DNA of 64,000 nucleotides, from contig CAAGJW010000062.1 of the NCBI GenBank assembly GCA_900770215.1, positions 25,331-89,330 on the forward strand, in the 5' to 3' direction. A model generated the notes under the pieces. The model was not told the origin of the DNA. It was given only the letters and a program-made list of their open reading frames with translations, and did no database searches. Positions 14,097-22,434 of this stretch are shown here, in pieces. Origin of the DNA: Bacteroidales bacterium (GTDB lineage Bacteria; Bacteroidota; Bacteroidia; Bacteroidales; Muribaculaceae). The translations under genes and the position numbers were made by a program. Numbering within the stretch: position 1 is the first letter of the stretch; each line of letters begins with the position of its first letter.

Positions 14097-14576
14097 TTAG
14101 AAAAATAGCGTGTTGTTGACTTGGGTGATGATGTCGATATTCAATTGCTGACCGATGATTTTCATGGCGCGCATCTCGTCGGTAGAGACAGGGCACACAA
14201 TGATGCTGTCGTGATTGTCGTAGAGGGCTTGCACCTCGGCAAGGTCCGACTTGATCTGCTCACACACGGCTCGGTCGACGTTGGCAAGGAATATCGACTT
14301 CTGGATGCGGAAGCAGCCTTTGTCGATGAGATACTTGGCTACTAACCGTCGCACTTTGTTGCTCTCGATATCATACATTACAAAAAACAGCATGTCGGTA
14401 GCTTTTTGTTCCTGCCTGTTGACGACCCCTGTCAAGAAGTCAACCCTGTCTTTGAGCGACGGCAAGTCGATGGTGCAACCGGTTGGGCGGTTCACCATCG
14501 GCGAGCCCTCGACGCCGGCATGTGCCAGGCGTCGCAGTACCTCGATGTAGGGCAAGGGTGCTTTCTTCTTTTTCAT
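14097..14576 (-). CDS. cas2: Cas2 with N-terminal extension
   Basis: A 159-residue protein. From Met62 it is a normal Cas2 core: MLFFVMYDIESNKVRRLVAK with the conserved Asp69 at the end of strand 1, then GCFRIQKSIFLA and DSIIVCPV. Cas2 bridges two Cas1 dimers in the spacer integration complex. Ahead of the core are 61 residues (KAPLPYIEVLRRLAHAGVEG... and TIDLPSLKDRVDFLTGVVN) not found in ordinary Cas2 of about 95 residues. The long start is preferred because the frame is open, the extension reads as protein-like helices and it sits 28 bases after the previous gene, but initiation at Met62 cannot be excluded. Confidence 0.88.
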   Translation of the reverse strand: MKKKKAPLPYIEVLRRLAHAGVEGSPMVNRPTGCTIDLPSLKDRVDFLTGVVNRQEQKATDMLFFVMYDIESNKVRRLVAKYLIDKGCFRIQKSIFLANVDRAVCEQIKSDLAEVQALYDNHDSIIVCPVSTDEMRAMKIIGQQLNIDIITQVNNTLFF

Positions 14577-14604
14577 AGCAGTTGGGGCATCACGTCAGGC
14601 ATGG

Positions 14605-15630
14605 TTAATAGGTCAATACGCTCATGTCGGCCAGGAAAGCGCGTGTGATGTCGACAACGAGACGGTTGAGCTCGCCATCGGTGCCTCGCCGTGGCGACTC
14701 TACTACACTATACCCCCTCTTGCCGTAGAAAAGGTTGAACTCGCCCTGCCGCAGTCCCAGTTTGCACCTTATTTTCTTTGCATACTGGATGTTGGTCACT
14801 TGTGTGACCTCGATGCCAGTTGCATTGATCTTGTCGCACACGGGGCCTATGATGTCGTTGAGTTGAGCCGGGACGCACACTTCGGGCTTGGCGATGGCGG
14901 CCTTGGGCTTGAGCGTGCTGCGTATCTTGCTCATGATGTCGCTGGTGGGGTCTTTGGGCTGCGGGTCGTGAGGCAGGTCTTTCTCCTGCTGCTTTTCCTC
15001 TTTCTCCTGCTGCTTCTTCAAGTCGAAGATCGATGACGGGTCGTCGGCGTGGATGAAGGCGTTGAGGTCGATCCTGTCGGCAGCATCGTTGTAATAGGCA
15101 TCGGCATCAACGCTCACAAAGCAGGCACGAGTGACATCGGAGGTGCTTGCATCGACCACCTGGTCGATGTTGAGGCTTTGGGCAAACGATGCGGCAAAGG
15201 CCTTGTAGAAAAGCTTATACAATCCACTATCGTAACACCGCTCCTTGAGCCGGAACATCACCTTGAGGCCATCCATGCTTGGAGAGGCGAAGCACATCAT
15301 CACGCGGCTGTCGGTAACTATCTTTGCTCTCAGGGCCTTGCAGTCGATCTTCTTGGCCGACAAGTGATCGAGGTCGAGAATGAAGCTCTCGGTGTAGGCA
15401 AAATTCTCGGTGCGCCTGAAGGGAGGGTTAAACATGCCGCACACGATGTAGGGCAGACGCCGCTTGAGCTGTGCATAGCGCGTGGCATCGATGGAATACA
15501 CGATGCGCAACTGCTGCACGGCCGAGAGAAGCCCAGGCTTGGGATTGACAAGACTGTGGGAGAGATAGCTCTCCTGCACCTTGCGCAACTGGTCGGCCGG
15601 TGATTGAATATTGCTGCCAAACATCAACAT
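14605..15630 (-). CDS. CRISPR-associated primase-polymerase-like protein (VirE-N/BT4734-like)
   Basis: A 341-residue protein between cas1 and cas2. It resembles the BT4734-like/VirE N-terminal branch of archaeo-eukaryotic primases: motif I FILDLDHL with Asp86 and Asp88, motif II ASPSMDGLKVMFRL (116-127) and a third acidic position in STSDVTRACFVSVD (Asp165). These fit the metal- and nucleotide-binding residues of a primase-polymerase core. Residues 200-240 form a charged KQQEKEEKQQEK linker, followed by a smaller C-terminal part that I do not recognise. Its start overlaps the cas1 stop by 7 bases, so the two are translationally coupled. CRISPR-associated primase-polymerases (CAPPs) have been linked to adaptation in type III loci, possibly converting RNA or single strands to duplex prespacers; activity here is inference. 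Confidence 0.75.
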   Translation of the reverse strand: MLMFGSNIQSPADQLRKVQESYLSHSLVNPKPGLLSAVQQLRIVYSIDATRYAQLKRRLPYIVCGMFNPPFRRTENFAYTESFILDLDHLSAKKIDCKALRAKIVTDSRVMMCFASPSMDGLKVMFRLKERCYDSGLYKLFYKAFAASFAQSLNIDQVVDASTSDVTRACFVSVDADAYYNDAADRIDLNAFIHADDPSSIFDLKKQQEKEEKQQEKDLPHDPQPKDPTSDIMSKIRSTLKPKAAIAKPEVCVPAQLNDIIGPVCDKINATGIEVTQVTNIQYAKKIRCKLGLRQGEFNLFYGKRGYSVVESPRRGTDGELNRLVVDITRAFLADMSVLTY

Positions 15631-16607
15631 TGCTCGTGCTTTTTAAAGGTTTGCGCCAGCGACTGTGCATAGAGGCTTATCTGTGTGAGCCGTGAGCGTT
15701 GTGCTCCGTTGATATTGACGACTTCGCCCAGGTAGTCGTTGAGCGATTGTATCAGCACTCTGCGGCCCAGGGGCTCGAGCCAGTAGCTGTGATCCTCGCG
15801 CACCGAGTAGAACTCGTCGGTCACCACATTCTGTGCCAAGAGCGTGTACACAACATAATCCACCCAGATGCGGTACAGCTCGATGACGTCATACACGAGC
15901 ACGGGCCTGTTGTAGTCGTCGCGATGCATCACGCCCACATAGGGGTCGATGCCGGCCTTGATGAGTGCCCCCTCGATGCGCCCGTACAAGACACCGTAGC
16001 CATAGTTGAGAAAGGCGTTGGTCACATCCATAGCCGGGTGCTGGGAGCGCTCCTCGAAACGCAGTGGTTCGGGCAAAAATGAGTTGATGGTAGAGAAGTA
16101 GATTTTGGCAGCACGCCCTTCCCAGCCCCTCAGGCTTGGGGCAATGTCGTTGACTATCTCTCCATTCAGGGCCCTCACCTTGGCGCGATAGTCCTCGATT
16201 CGCGCTATGTTCTTGTCGACATCGGCATTCACGCCATCCTGCTTGCAGAATAGCAGCATCATGGCCTGCTGGTTTTCCATCTTCCGGTCGATGACACTTT
16301 TTATCCATTCCACCGAGGCCTTGGAGTATACAAAGTTTAGCTGCCCCTTGCGTATCGTGGATATGGAGCCATATTGCGGGCTCCAGATGCGGCCCACGGG
16401 GTTGCCGCTCTTGTCCATGAACAAAATCTCCACCTCGTGCTCGATGGCGAGCATGACGGCGTCGCTCGTTATTTGGGCGCCACGGCTTATCTGGATGCTT
16501 GAAATGCCCACCGAGGGCAGGCGCTGCTTGCCCTCGGCAGTCTTTATGACGAAGCACTCGCCCTCGCGATTAAGCGACACGCCATAGGTGTTTAAAACCA
16601 ATTCCAT
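15624..16607 (-). CDS. cas1: Cas1 integrase
   Basis: 327 residues, the spacer acquisition integrase. The beta N-terminal domain begins MELVLNTYGVSLNREGECF; the catalytic alpha domain contains the metal ligands Glu163 (GWEGRAAKIY), His228 (GVMHRDDYNRP) and an acidic Asp240/Glu243 (VLVYDVIELYR). There is no fused reverse transcriptase or Cas6, although such fusions occur in other type III loci; a primase-like gene follows instead, overlapping by 7 bases. It lies 42 bases after the first CARF-HEPN gene in the same operon. All key residues are present, so the adaptation module is probably active. Confidence 0.96.
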   Translation of the reverse strand: MELVLNTYGVSLNREGECFVIKTAEGKQRLPSVGISSIQISRGAQITSDAVMLAIEHEVEILFMDKSGNPVGRIWSPQYGSISTIRKGQLNFVYSKASVEWIKSVIDRKMENQQAMMLLFCKQDGVNADVDKNIARIEDYRAKVRALNGEIVNDIAPSLRGWEGRAAKIYFSTINSFLPEPLRFEERSQHPAMDVTNAFLNYGYGVLYGRIEGALIKAGIDPYVGVMHRDDYNRPVLVYDVIELYRIWVDYVVYTLLAQNVVTDEFYSVREDHSYWLEPLGRRVLIQSLNDYLGEVVNINGAQRSRLTQISLYAQSLAQTFKKHEQC

Positions 16608-16649
16608 GTTGTGTGTGTTGTAGTTTTAAGTTAAGTGAGCCTTGCATTT

Positions 16650-18338
16650 TCAATATTCCCTGAACTCCACAAAGTGGAATTGCGATATCTTCTCGCCGTC
16701 GCCCAGGTCGCTGACTACCCGCTGCGAGGTTGAAGCCACACAGCACATGCCCTGTGCCTTGAGCTGGCTCACCATTCTGAAAGTGAGTGTCATTTCTCCC
16801 ATGACGTGTACCGTGACTTTGCTTGCAGGATAGGCAGCCTCCATCACGTTGCCCACTGTTTTCTTTGTGAGCTTCTCCATTTCCTTGGCGCTGCAGGATG
16901 TGGGCACCGTGGGGAAGGGTACATCCACGATTTCGCCATAACTCAGGGCAGCGGTCTTCTGCTCCTGACTCCACTGGGCCGAGGGATGGTTGGACAGGTT
17001 GACAAAGACGCGCCTGGCTCTCACCCGTGCCTCGTAGTCGCTCGTGAGGCACTCGCCGAAGCTTGTGAGCGCCTTGTCGATGTTTTTCTTTATGTTTTTA
17101 GGATCTTGAGGCTTTCGCTTTGACCTAAAGCCTGCGTGGTTGTAGTCGTTTCTGATTTCGGTGATGTTGTTGAATGTGTTGTACACCGATGGCTGCGATA
17201 GCAGGGGGTCGTTGAGCAGATCTTTGAGCTTTTCTTTTCTTTCAGAGGCTACATCCCATTCCGATGGTGGGAGTGCATTGAACTTAATTGTAAATGCCGA
17301 GTTGACCAGGTCTCTTTCTCCTTCGTTGGCAATTTCAATGCCGTGACGCTCGCAGAAGTAGGTGACCACGCCCTCTTGCAGGATGGTGGCAGCTTGCTGG
17401 TAGAGGTGGTTGTCGTAGCACCACCGCGCGGCATCGAGGCAATTGCCGAGTGAGCCATTGGGCTTGGGCAGCGTTTGGGCTATCTTGCCCAAGATGGGTT
17501 CAAGAGGCTTGATCACGACATTGCCTATTTTGCCAGCCTGCTCCTGGAGCTCGCGCAACGTCGTCCCGCTGCTGATGAGCAGCCCCCTGCACGTTTGTCG
17601 CTCCTCGACAAGAGCTTTGAGCGTGTTGACAAAGGTGGCGAGCCGCTTGTTGTCGTTGCTCCGAGTTGCCACGTCTTTCTGCAGCAGTCTTATAGAGCCC
17701 TGTGCCAGGTCGCACATTTTGTCGATATACCCGTTTTGCAGGAAGTCGGCAGCAGCGGTGGTCCAGTCTTGCAGATCGGTGAGCGGCAACAAGTTGACGA
17801 TGGGCGCATGGTTCTGGTCGTCGCGGGCCTCGTAGTTGCCATATGACAGCTGCCGCACGGTGGTGTGCTTGAGAAACTTGGAGTAGTTGCTCAGCACGAG
17901 CACCAGCATGGGCAGATAGCGAAAGGCGTGGGTGAGGTCGATATAGAGCTCGTCGCCCTCATGTATCTCGTTGAATACCAGCTGGAAGATCTTCCACATT
18001 TCTTTCTCGTCGTTACCCACTGGCACATGGAGCACGGGGGCCACGTCGGCCTTGATGTCCATGCCGTCGAGTATCCTGCCAAGGCGCGTGTAGGGCTCTT
18101 CGGCTTTAGTGCGGGCATTGAAGCGCGTGCCGTTGTCCTTGTCCCAGTTTTCGGTATAGGCCTTGTCGGTGACAAAGATGCGCACAGCATCATCCTCGGT
18201 CCACGAGCCGATACCAATGTGCTCAAGCGTGGCCTGCTGTATATACCTCGTGGGCGTGTAGGTCGACGTGCCGTCGCAGTAGGTGCATTTCTCGTAAAAT
18301 CCTGTTCCCAGAAAGGATATGAATAGTTTTCTTGCCAT
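16650..18338 (-). CDS. CARF-HEPN ribonuclease (Csx1/TM1812-like) with extra C-terminal domain
   Basis: 562 residues. The CARF half starts MARKLFISFLGTG and contains DELYIDLTHAFRYLPM (129-144), typical of the TIGR02221/TM1812 branch of Csx1-like proteins. The helical HEPN half ends with the RNase motif R396-x4-H401 (EIRNDYNHAG). CARF binds cyclic oligoadenylate made by Cas10, switching on HEPN RNA cleavage (established for Csx1/Csm6). After residue 440 there is an additional 120-residue domain: VFVNLSNHPSAQWSQEQ, then YGEIVDVPFP, GEMTLTF and FHFVEFREY, which reads like a small Rossmann-type unit similar in pattern to stand-alone type III accessory proteins. It might degrade or sense the messenger (inference). 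It lies 66 bases after a second CARF-HEPN gene. Confidence 0.85.
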   Translation of the reverse strand: MARKLFISFLGTGFYEKCTYCDGTSTYTPTRYIQQATLEHIGIGSWTEDDAVRIFVTDKAYTENWDKDNGTRFNARTKAEEPYTRLGRILDGMDIKADVAPVLHVPVGNDEKEMWKIFQLVFNEIHEGDELYIDLTHAFRYLPMLVLVLSNYSKFLKHTTVRQLSYGNYEARDDQNHAPIVNLLPLTDLQDWTTAAADFLQNGYIDKMCDLAQGSIRLLQKDVATRSNDNKRLATFVNTLKALVEERQTCRGLLISSGTTLRELQEQAGKIGNVVIKPLEPILGKIAQTLPKPNGSLGNCLDAARWCYDNHLYQQAATILQEGVVTYFCERHGIEIANEGERDLVNSAFTIKFNALPPSEWDVASERKEKLKDLLNDPLLSQPSVYNTFNNITEIRNDYNHAGFRSKRKPQDPKNIKKNIDKALTSFGECLTSDYEARVRARRVFVNLSNHPSAQWSQEQKTAALSYGEIVDVPFPTVPTSCSAKEMEKLTKKTVGNVMEAAYPASKVTVHVMGEMTLTFRMVSQLKAQGMCCVASTSQRVVSDLGDGEKISQFHFVEFREY

Positions 18339-18404
18339 AGTTGCTATGTGTTGTTGTATTGTGTGATGAAGAAGCCACGAGTTACCGCTTGGGGTGTTGT
18401 AGCC

Positions 18405-19667
18405 CTATGAGCGGTGCGCATGTCGGCCTATCTCGGCCTTCATGCGTGTAATGGCATCTTTAAGCATAGATATTTTTTCTTTTGCAGGACTAGTCTTAGC
18501 ATTGTTTTCGGCCAAATGCACGAGATAGTTTCTTATCGAGTTGATTTTTTGGTAGATTTCTACCAATTGGTTGGTGCGATACAATTGGTTGGTGTCGGTG
18601 GGCTCTTTTGGCTTCGATGCTCTGTAAGCGGCCCTTACCGATTCACGGTTATTGTAGTCTTTCCAATTGTACTCAGGAGTCTCCTCGCACACTTTGGTGA
18701 CGATGCACTCCACAAGATCGTTGTAGGCGGCAAAGTAGTTGCCGTTGTTGTAGTGCCACTCTGCGAGGCGGTATTGGAATTCCGACGGATTCAGGTTCTT
18801 GAATTTATTGATGAAAGCGATGACTGTCGGCTCAAGGGCCAGCCGAGCCATTTCCGTCGGATACTTGATCCCGCTCAACTCCTGCACTTGATTTTGCAGT
18901 TGGCCCATGTCGTTAAGGCTCAACACGCTCGAGAACTTGTCGAGGAGGCTTGCAGCCGACTTGCCGCCTTCTTTCTCCAATAGCTCAGCGGCCTGCTTCG
19001 ACGAGCCATTGAGCTTGAACGTGAAGGCTCCGGTGATCCAGTCGCTCAGGCTTATCATGCTGCTGATGTCTACAACGGGCGCGTAGCCCAGCTTTTGCTT
19101 GACCTCGAGCATGCCATAATATACGTGCGTAACCTTCACCTTGGGCGAACCTATCTGCTTGAGATACAAAATGAGCTGCATGATGAGCAGCGGCAGCGAG
19201 CGGAAGCTGTGGGTGATGTCGACAACGATTTCATCGCCATCGGTCAGATACTCTCTCAGCCCAAGGATGATGTTGATGTTTTGCTGTATCTGCTCCTCGT
19301 TGATGCCATAGCGTATGAGGAATATCCTTGCCCCGTTGCCTATGGCCGCCTCTATGTCTTCCTTGTGCGGCAAGCCCTCGGCAGTAGTGTCCTTGTCAGC
19401 TTTTTCACACCAATCGCCAATCTCTGTCCACACATTCTCGTCTGGGTGGTTGGCAAACTTACGGTAAACATCCTCCCACATGGAGTGGGGGGTGCCAATG
19501 AGGAAAATCTTGTCGGGCTCGATAAACTCCTTCATGGCTTTTGCCATAAAGGATGTGCTCACCTCCTTGTCGCCCAGTTTATAAGTGGCGGGCTCATACT
19601 CGCGCTTGGCATTGCCCTTGTCCGAAATCTTTCCGGTCCCTATAAATGAAATTAATACTTTGCTCAT
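18405..19667 (-). CDS. CARF-HEPN ribonuclease (Csx1/TM1812-like), second copy
   Basis: 420 residues, paralogous to the preceding effector. The CARF part begins MSKVLISFIGTGKISDKGNAK and has GDEIVVDITHSFRSLPLL (144-161), the same signature as its neighbour. The HEPN part carries R379-x4-H384 (SIRNYLVHLAE). It lacks the extra C-terminal domain. Predicted cytoplasmic RNase activated by cyclic oligoadenylate. Two different CARF-HEPN proteins in one operon suggest that they answer different messengers or act at different stages; which ring size each binds cannot be read from the sequence. It lies 32 bases after the large RAMP gene. Confidence 0.88.
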   Translation of the reverse strand: MSKVLISFIGTGKISDKGNAKREYEPATYKLGDKEVSTSFMAKAMKEFIEPDKIFLIGTPHSMWEDVYRKFANHPDENVWTEIGDWCEKADKDTTAEGLPHKEDIEAAIGNGARIFLIRYGINEEQIQQNINIILGLREYLTDGDEIVVDITHSFRSLPLLIMQLILYLKQIGSPKVKVTHVYYGMLEVKQKLGYAPVVDISSMISLSDWITGAFTFKLNGSSKQAAELLEKEGGKSAASLLDKFSSVLSLNDMGQLQNQVQELSGIKYPTEMARLALEPTVIAFINKFKNLNPSEFQYRLAEWHYNNGNYFAAYNDLVECIVTKVCEETPEYNWKDYNNRESVRAAYRASKPKEPTDTNQLYRTNQLVEIYQKINSIRNYLVHLAENNAKTSPAKEKISMLKDAITRMKAEIGRHAHRS

Positions 19668-19699
19668 CTTTCCAGTTTTTTAAACCATTGTTATTTTTA

Positions 19700-22021
19700 T
19701 CATCGTGTAAGCTTGTTATACAGCTCGCCAATGAGCCCGTCGAAGCGATCGCCAAGCTTGTTTTGCGCCTTCTGCCACAACTTTGAGTTTTTGACGGTGA
19801 GTTCTTTGTCCTCTTTCTTTGGATGACTTCCAGGTTGGCTGAGACGCCTGAAAGTTGCGGCATAGGCTTCTTTCTCCTCATTGGTGAGAGCCGTCTCTTT
19901 GGCTTTCTTCATCCACTGGTCGGTTTTGTTATTCATGACCTTGAAATCGGCAACCTTATATTGTCCAGCCTTGGGAGTGCCTTCTGCCCATTTGGCCTCC
20001 AGTTCGGCCCCGAGACCGGCCTCCAACTTTTGTTGCAGGGCTTGCTGCTTCTGAACCTGCGCTTCCTGTTGCTTTCGTTCGATCTCGGTATTCTTTGTCT
20101 TGCGCACTTTGTGCATGAAGTATTCCTCTTCGGTGGTGTCAAGATTAGCAATTTGCAGTTCTCTTGTCAATGCTTCATATTTGGCATAGGCCTCGTCGTA
20201 GTGACCCGATGTAAACAGCGCCTGCGCCTCTTCATAGGAAGCCTTGTGACTGGCAACCCATTGCTGCTTTCTTTCTTTGCGCTTTTGAGCATCGAGGTTT
20301 TTTCTATAGGCAGCCGACGCTGCTTTGATTTCTTCCTTTTCACTCTCGGAGAGGAAGGAGTAGATGGTGACAGTTTTCTCTGTCAGTTTGTCAAAATTCC
20401 GCTTTGCATCGAGATATTCATTGCCATAAACTTCTGAGTTTATTTCCATGACGCGCAGGTCGTCGTCGTCGTGCTCTCCCAAGATGCCCGCGAGCATTGC
20501 CATCTGCTCTGTGCGTGTCCACATGACCTTTGGTGGCAACTCGGAATAGGTGAAGACAGACATTTGTCGCTCAAACTCCTTGAGATATTCATCTACCGAG
20601 AAGAAAAAACCGCTGGAGAGCTTGATGTCGTCAATCTCCAACTTTCCATAGCCATATCCACGAGCTAACCCGATGTTGTGCCAAACCCCTTTTGTCTTGT
20701 GAAGGGTGATGGCCGAGAGCAGTGCGCCCGTTTCCATCTTGCGGAGATTGTGCACGGCGATGCGCAAACGGAATGTCTGATTCTCAGGGATGGGAATAAA
20801 CTTGTTTTTGTAATTTTTGTTGTCGTTACCTTGGGGCAGTTCCGTTACCGTTGAACCACGATGCACGCGATAGAGCTTGCGACCGGCGATACCATCGGCA
20901 TTATCGTAGGTTTTGTAAGGATTGGCTGTCTGCTTGACATAGAAAGGATAGAATGACGGCTTGGGTTGCCCCAACACGCCTGTTACTTCTGTTTTGAGTT
21001 CATCGTCACCCAGAGGCTTCGAGGCAAATGCGTTGCCCACTTGCACCCTGCCTCGCAAGCTGCCAGTATCGCCTTTGGTCGTATAGCCGAAGATGACCTC
21101 GGCAAGGTCGTGCTTGTTTTTATCCAAGTTCTTCTGCTGCGCCTTTACCACGTCGTCGATACTCTGCTTGTAAGGATAGCGCAACATAGCAGAGATGCCG
21201 ATGGCCTTGATGTCGTAGGGCGTCTTGCCGGGAAGATAAAAAACGGCGAGCTCCTTGCCCGATTTAAGGCGTTTTGTTATTTCGTCAAAATCAGGCGATG
21301 GTTCATGCACCGAGAAAAAAGACTCCTTTACACGGTCATCGACAGCTACCTCTTCACGCCGGCCTATGGGAAAAAGATATTCTTTGGTTTTATTATTGAT
21401 ATCGCCTGTACAAACGATGCGGTAGTCCTTGCCGTCTAAGTTATAATAAGGGAACCACTCTTTGGCATCATTGGCAATGGCTTTGTTTCTGGCGTAGCCC
21501 GTTTTCTTTTCCCTAAAAGACGGATATAAACTGGCTATCTTGGCATCACTGAATCGCAGCCCGTCACCCTCGCATGGCGTGAGAAAGAGCTTTTCTCCTT
21601 CCATGCGCAACCATGCAGGCTTTACGCCTTTCATTAGCTCTACATAGGCCTTGCCATCAGGAGTTTGTTTGCCACCAAGCTCTCGCTTGCTGAAGAACCG
21701 ATTGGTGTATTGTGTCATCTTGCCAAATGACATGATCTCCAGTGTGGCGCGCAGCATGCCCTTGATACTGGTGGCAGGGAGGAAATACAAGCGTTTGCCA
21801 TCGACCATGACATGTGCCGAGTGTGGGTCGGGATTGTTGCGGTCGGCACTGCCGTTGCGTGTAAAAAGTGGTGACACGTTGTGCAATGTCACATCGATGT
21901 AGCCATCCTCGCCGTCGGAAAATGGGGCGTCTTGTGATACCTGGTCGTTGTCGTCCCACGATGGATAGAATACCTGCCCGTTGAGGGGTACAAAATTATA
22001 GATGGACGTTAATTTTCCCAT
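19700..22021 (-). CDS. Large RAMP protein, TIGR03986-like, type III CRISPR
   Basis: 773 residues. Residues 1-500 or so contain RAMP (Cas7-type) features: RLYFLPATSIKGMLRATLEI near residue 80 and the glycine-rich IGLARGYGYGKLEIDDI near 470, matching the TIGR03986 family of type III RAMP proteins. It probably contributes to the crRNA backbone of the effector complex. The last 210 residues are different: charged helices with TPR-like pairs (ALFTSGHYDEAYAKYEALTREL), a long Glu/Lys/Gln coiled coil and a basic C-terminal helical part (LWQKAQNKLGDRFDGLIGELYNKL). It starts two bases after the TIGR04423-like gene. Whether the tail contacts RNA, Cas10 or the CARF effectors is unknown. Confidence 0.82.
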   Translation of the reverse strand: MGKLTSIYNFVPLNGQVFYPSWDDNDQVSQDAPFSDGEDGYIDVTLHNVSPLFTRNGSADRNNPDPHSAHVMVDGKRLYFLPATSIKGMLRATLEIMSFGKMTQYTNRFFSKRELGGKQTPDGKAYVELMKGVKPAWLRMEGEKLFLTPCEGDGLRFSDAKIASLYPSFREKKTGYARNKAIANDAKEWFPYYNLDGKDYRIVCTGDINNKTKEYLFPIGRREEVAVDDRVKESFFSVHEPSPDFDEITKRLKSGKELAVFYLPGKTPYDIKAIGISAMLRYPYKQSIDDVVKAQQKNLDKNKHDLAEVIFGYTTKGDTGSLRGRVQVGNAFASKPLGDDELKTEVTGVLGQPKPSFYPFYVKQTANPYKTYDNADGIAGRKLYRVHRGSTVTELPQGNDNKNYKNKFIPIPENQTFRLRIAVHNLRKMETGALLSAITLHKTKGVWHNIGLARGYGYGKLEIDDIKLSSGFFFSVDEYLKEFERQMSVFTYSELPPKVMWTRTEQMAMLAGILGEHDDDDLRVMEINSEVYGNEYLDAKRNFDKLTEKTVTIYSFLSESEKEEIKAASAAYRKNLDAQKRKERKQQWVASHKASYEEAQALFTSGHYDEAYAKYEALTRELQIANLDTTEEEYFMHKVRKTKNTEIERKQQEAQVQKQQALQQKLEAGLGAELEAKWAEGTPKAGQYKVADFKVMNNKTDQWMKKAKETALTNEEKEAYAATFRRLSQPGSHPKKEDKELTVKNSKLWQKAQNKLGDRFDGLIGELYNKLTR

Positions 22022-22023
22022 AG

Positions 22024-22431
22024 TTATTCCTCCTTTGGTTTAAATCCTACAAATACCAGGTCGCCTGGCTGTAATGTTTTCATATTCTCGCAAAACTCCT
22101 TATCCTCCACCTCGTCCCAGTACTGCAAATACTTGAGCTTGCCGATGCCTGGCATCCTCTGTGCGAGATACTCTTTCGTTGTCACGCTTTCAGATTCTTT
22201 CAGGTCACTCGGGGCCACGTTGAAAGTTTTGATATAGTACTTCCCGTCGGCATAACGGATAGTAACCGATTCACCCTTGCTGGCATCGTAGAGTTCGCCT
22301 TCGATGACAAAGGGGTTGTCGTTGTCGTTGAGCGTGATGTCGATGGGCCTTGCAGGATTGTATACCACGGGGTGGGTGGCATCGCTCATCCAGATATAGC
22401 CCTCGTAATTTCCTTTTATATTATGTGCCAT
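22024..22431 (-). CDS. Small type III CRISPR protein, TIGR04423-like
   Basis: 135 residues, acidic. The N-terminus AHNIKGNYEGYIWMSDATHP, then Y-N-P-A-R-P-I and the strand FVIEGELYDASKGESVTIRYADGKYYI, recall the TIGR04423 family of uncharacterised type III-associated proteins. No catalytic motif is seen. It is tightly packed between two RAMP genes (gaps of 3 and 2 bases), so the product is likely a stoichiometric part of the effector complex. No separate Csm2/Cas11-type small helical subunit is seen in the operon; this protein is beta-rich rather than helical and therefore not an obvious Cas11. Confidence 0.7.
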   Translation of the reverse strand: MAHNIKGNYEGYIWMSDATHPVVYNPARPIDITLNDNDNPFVIEGELYDASKGESVTIRYADGKYYIKTFNVAPSDLKESESVTTKEYLAQRMPGIGKLKYLQYWDEVEDKEFCENMKTLQPGDLVFVGFKPKEE

Positions 22432-22434
22432 AAC

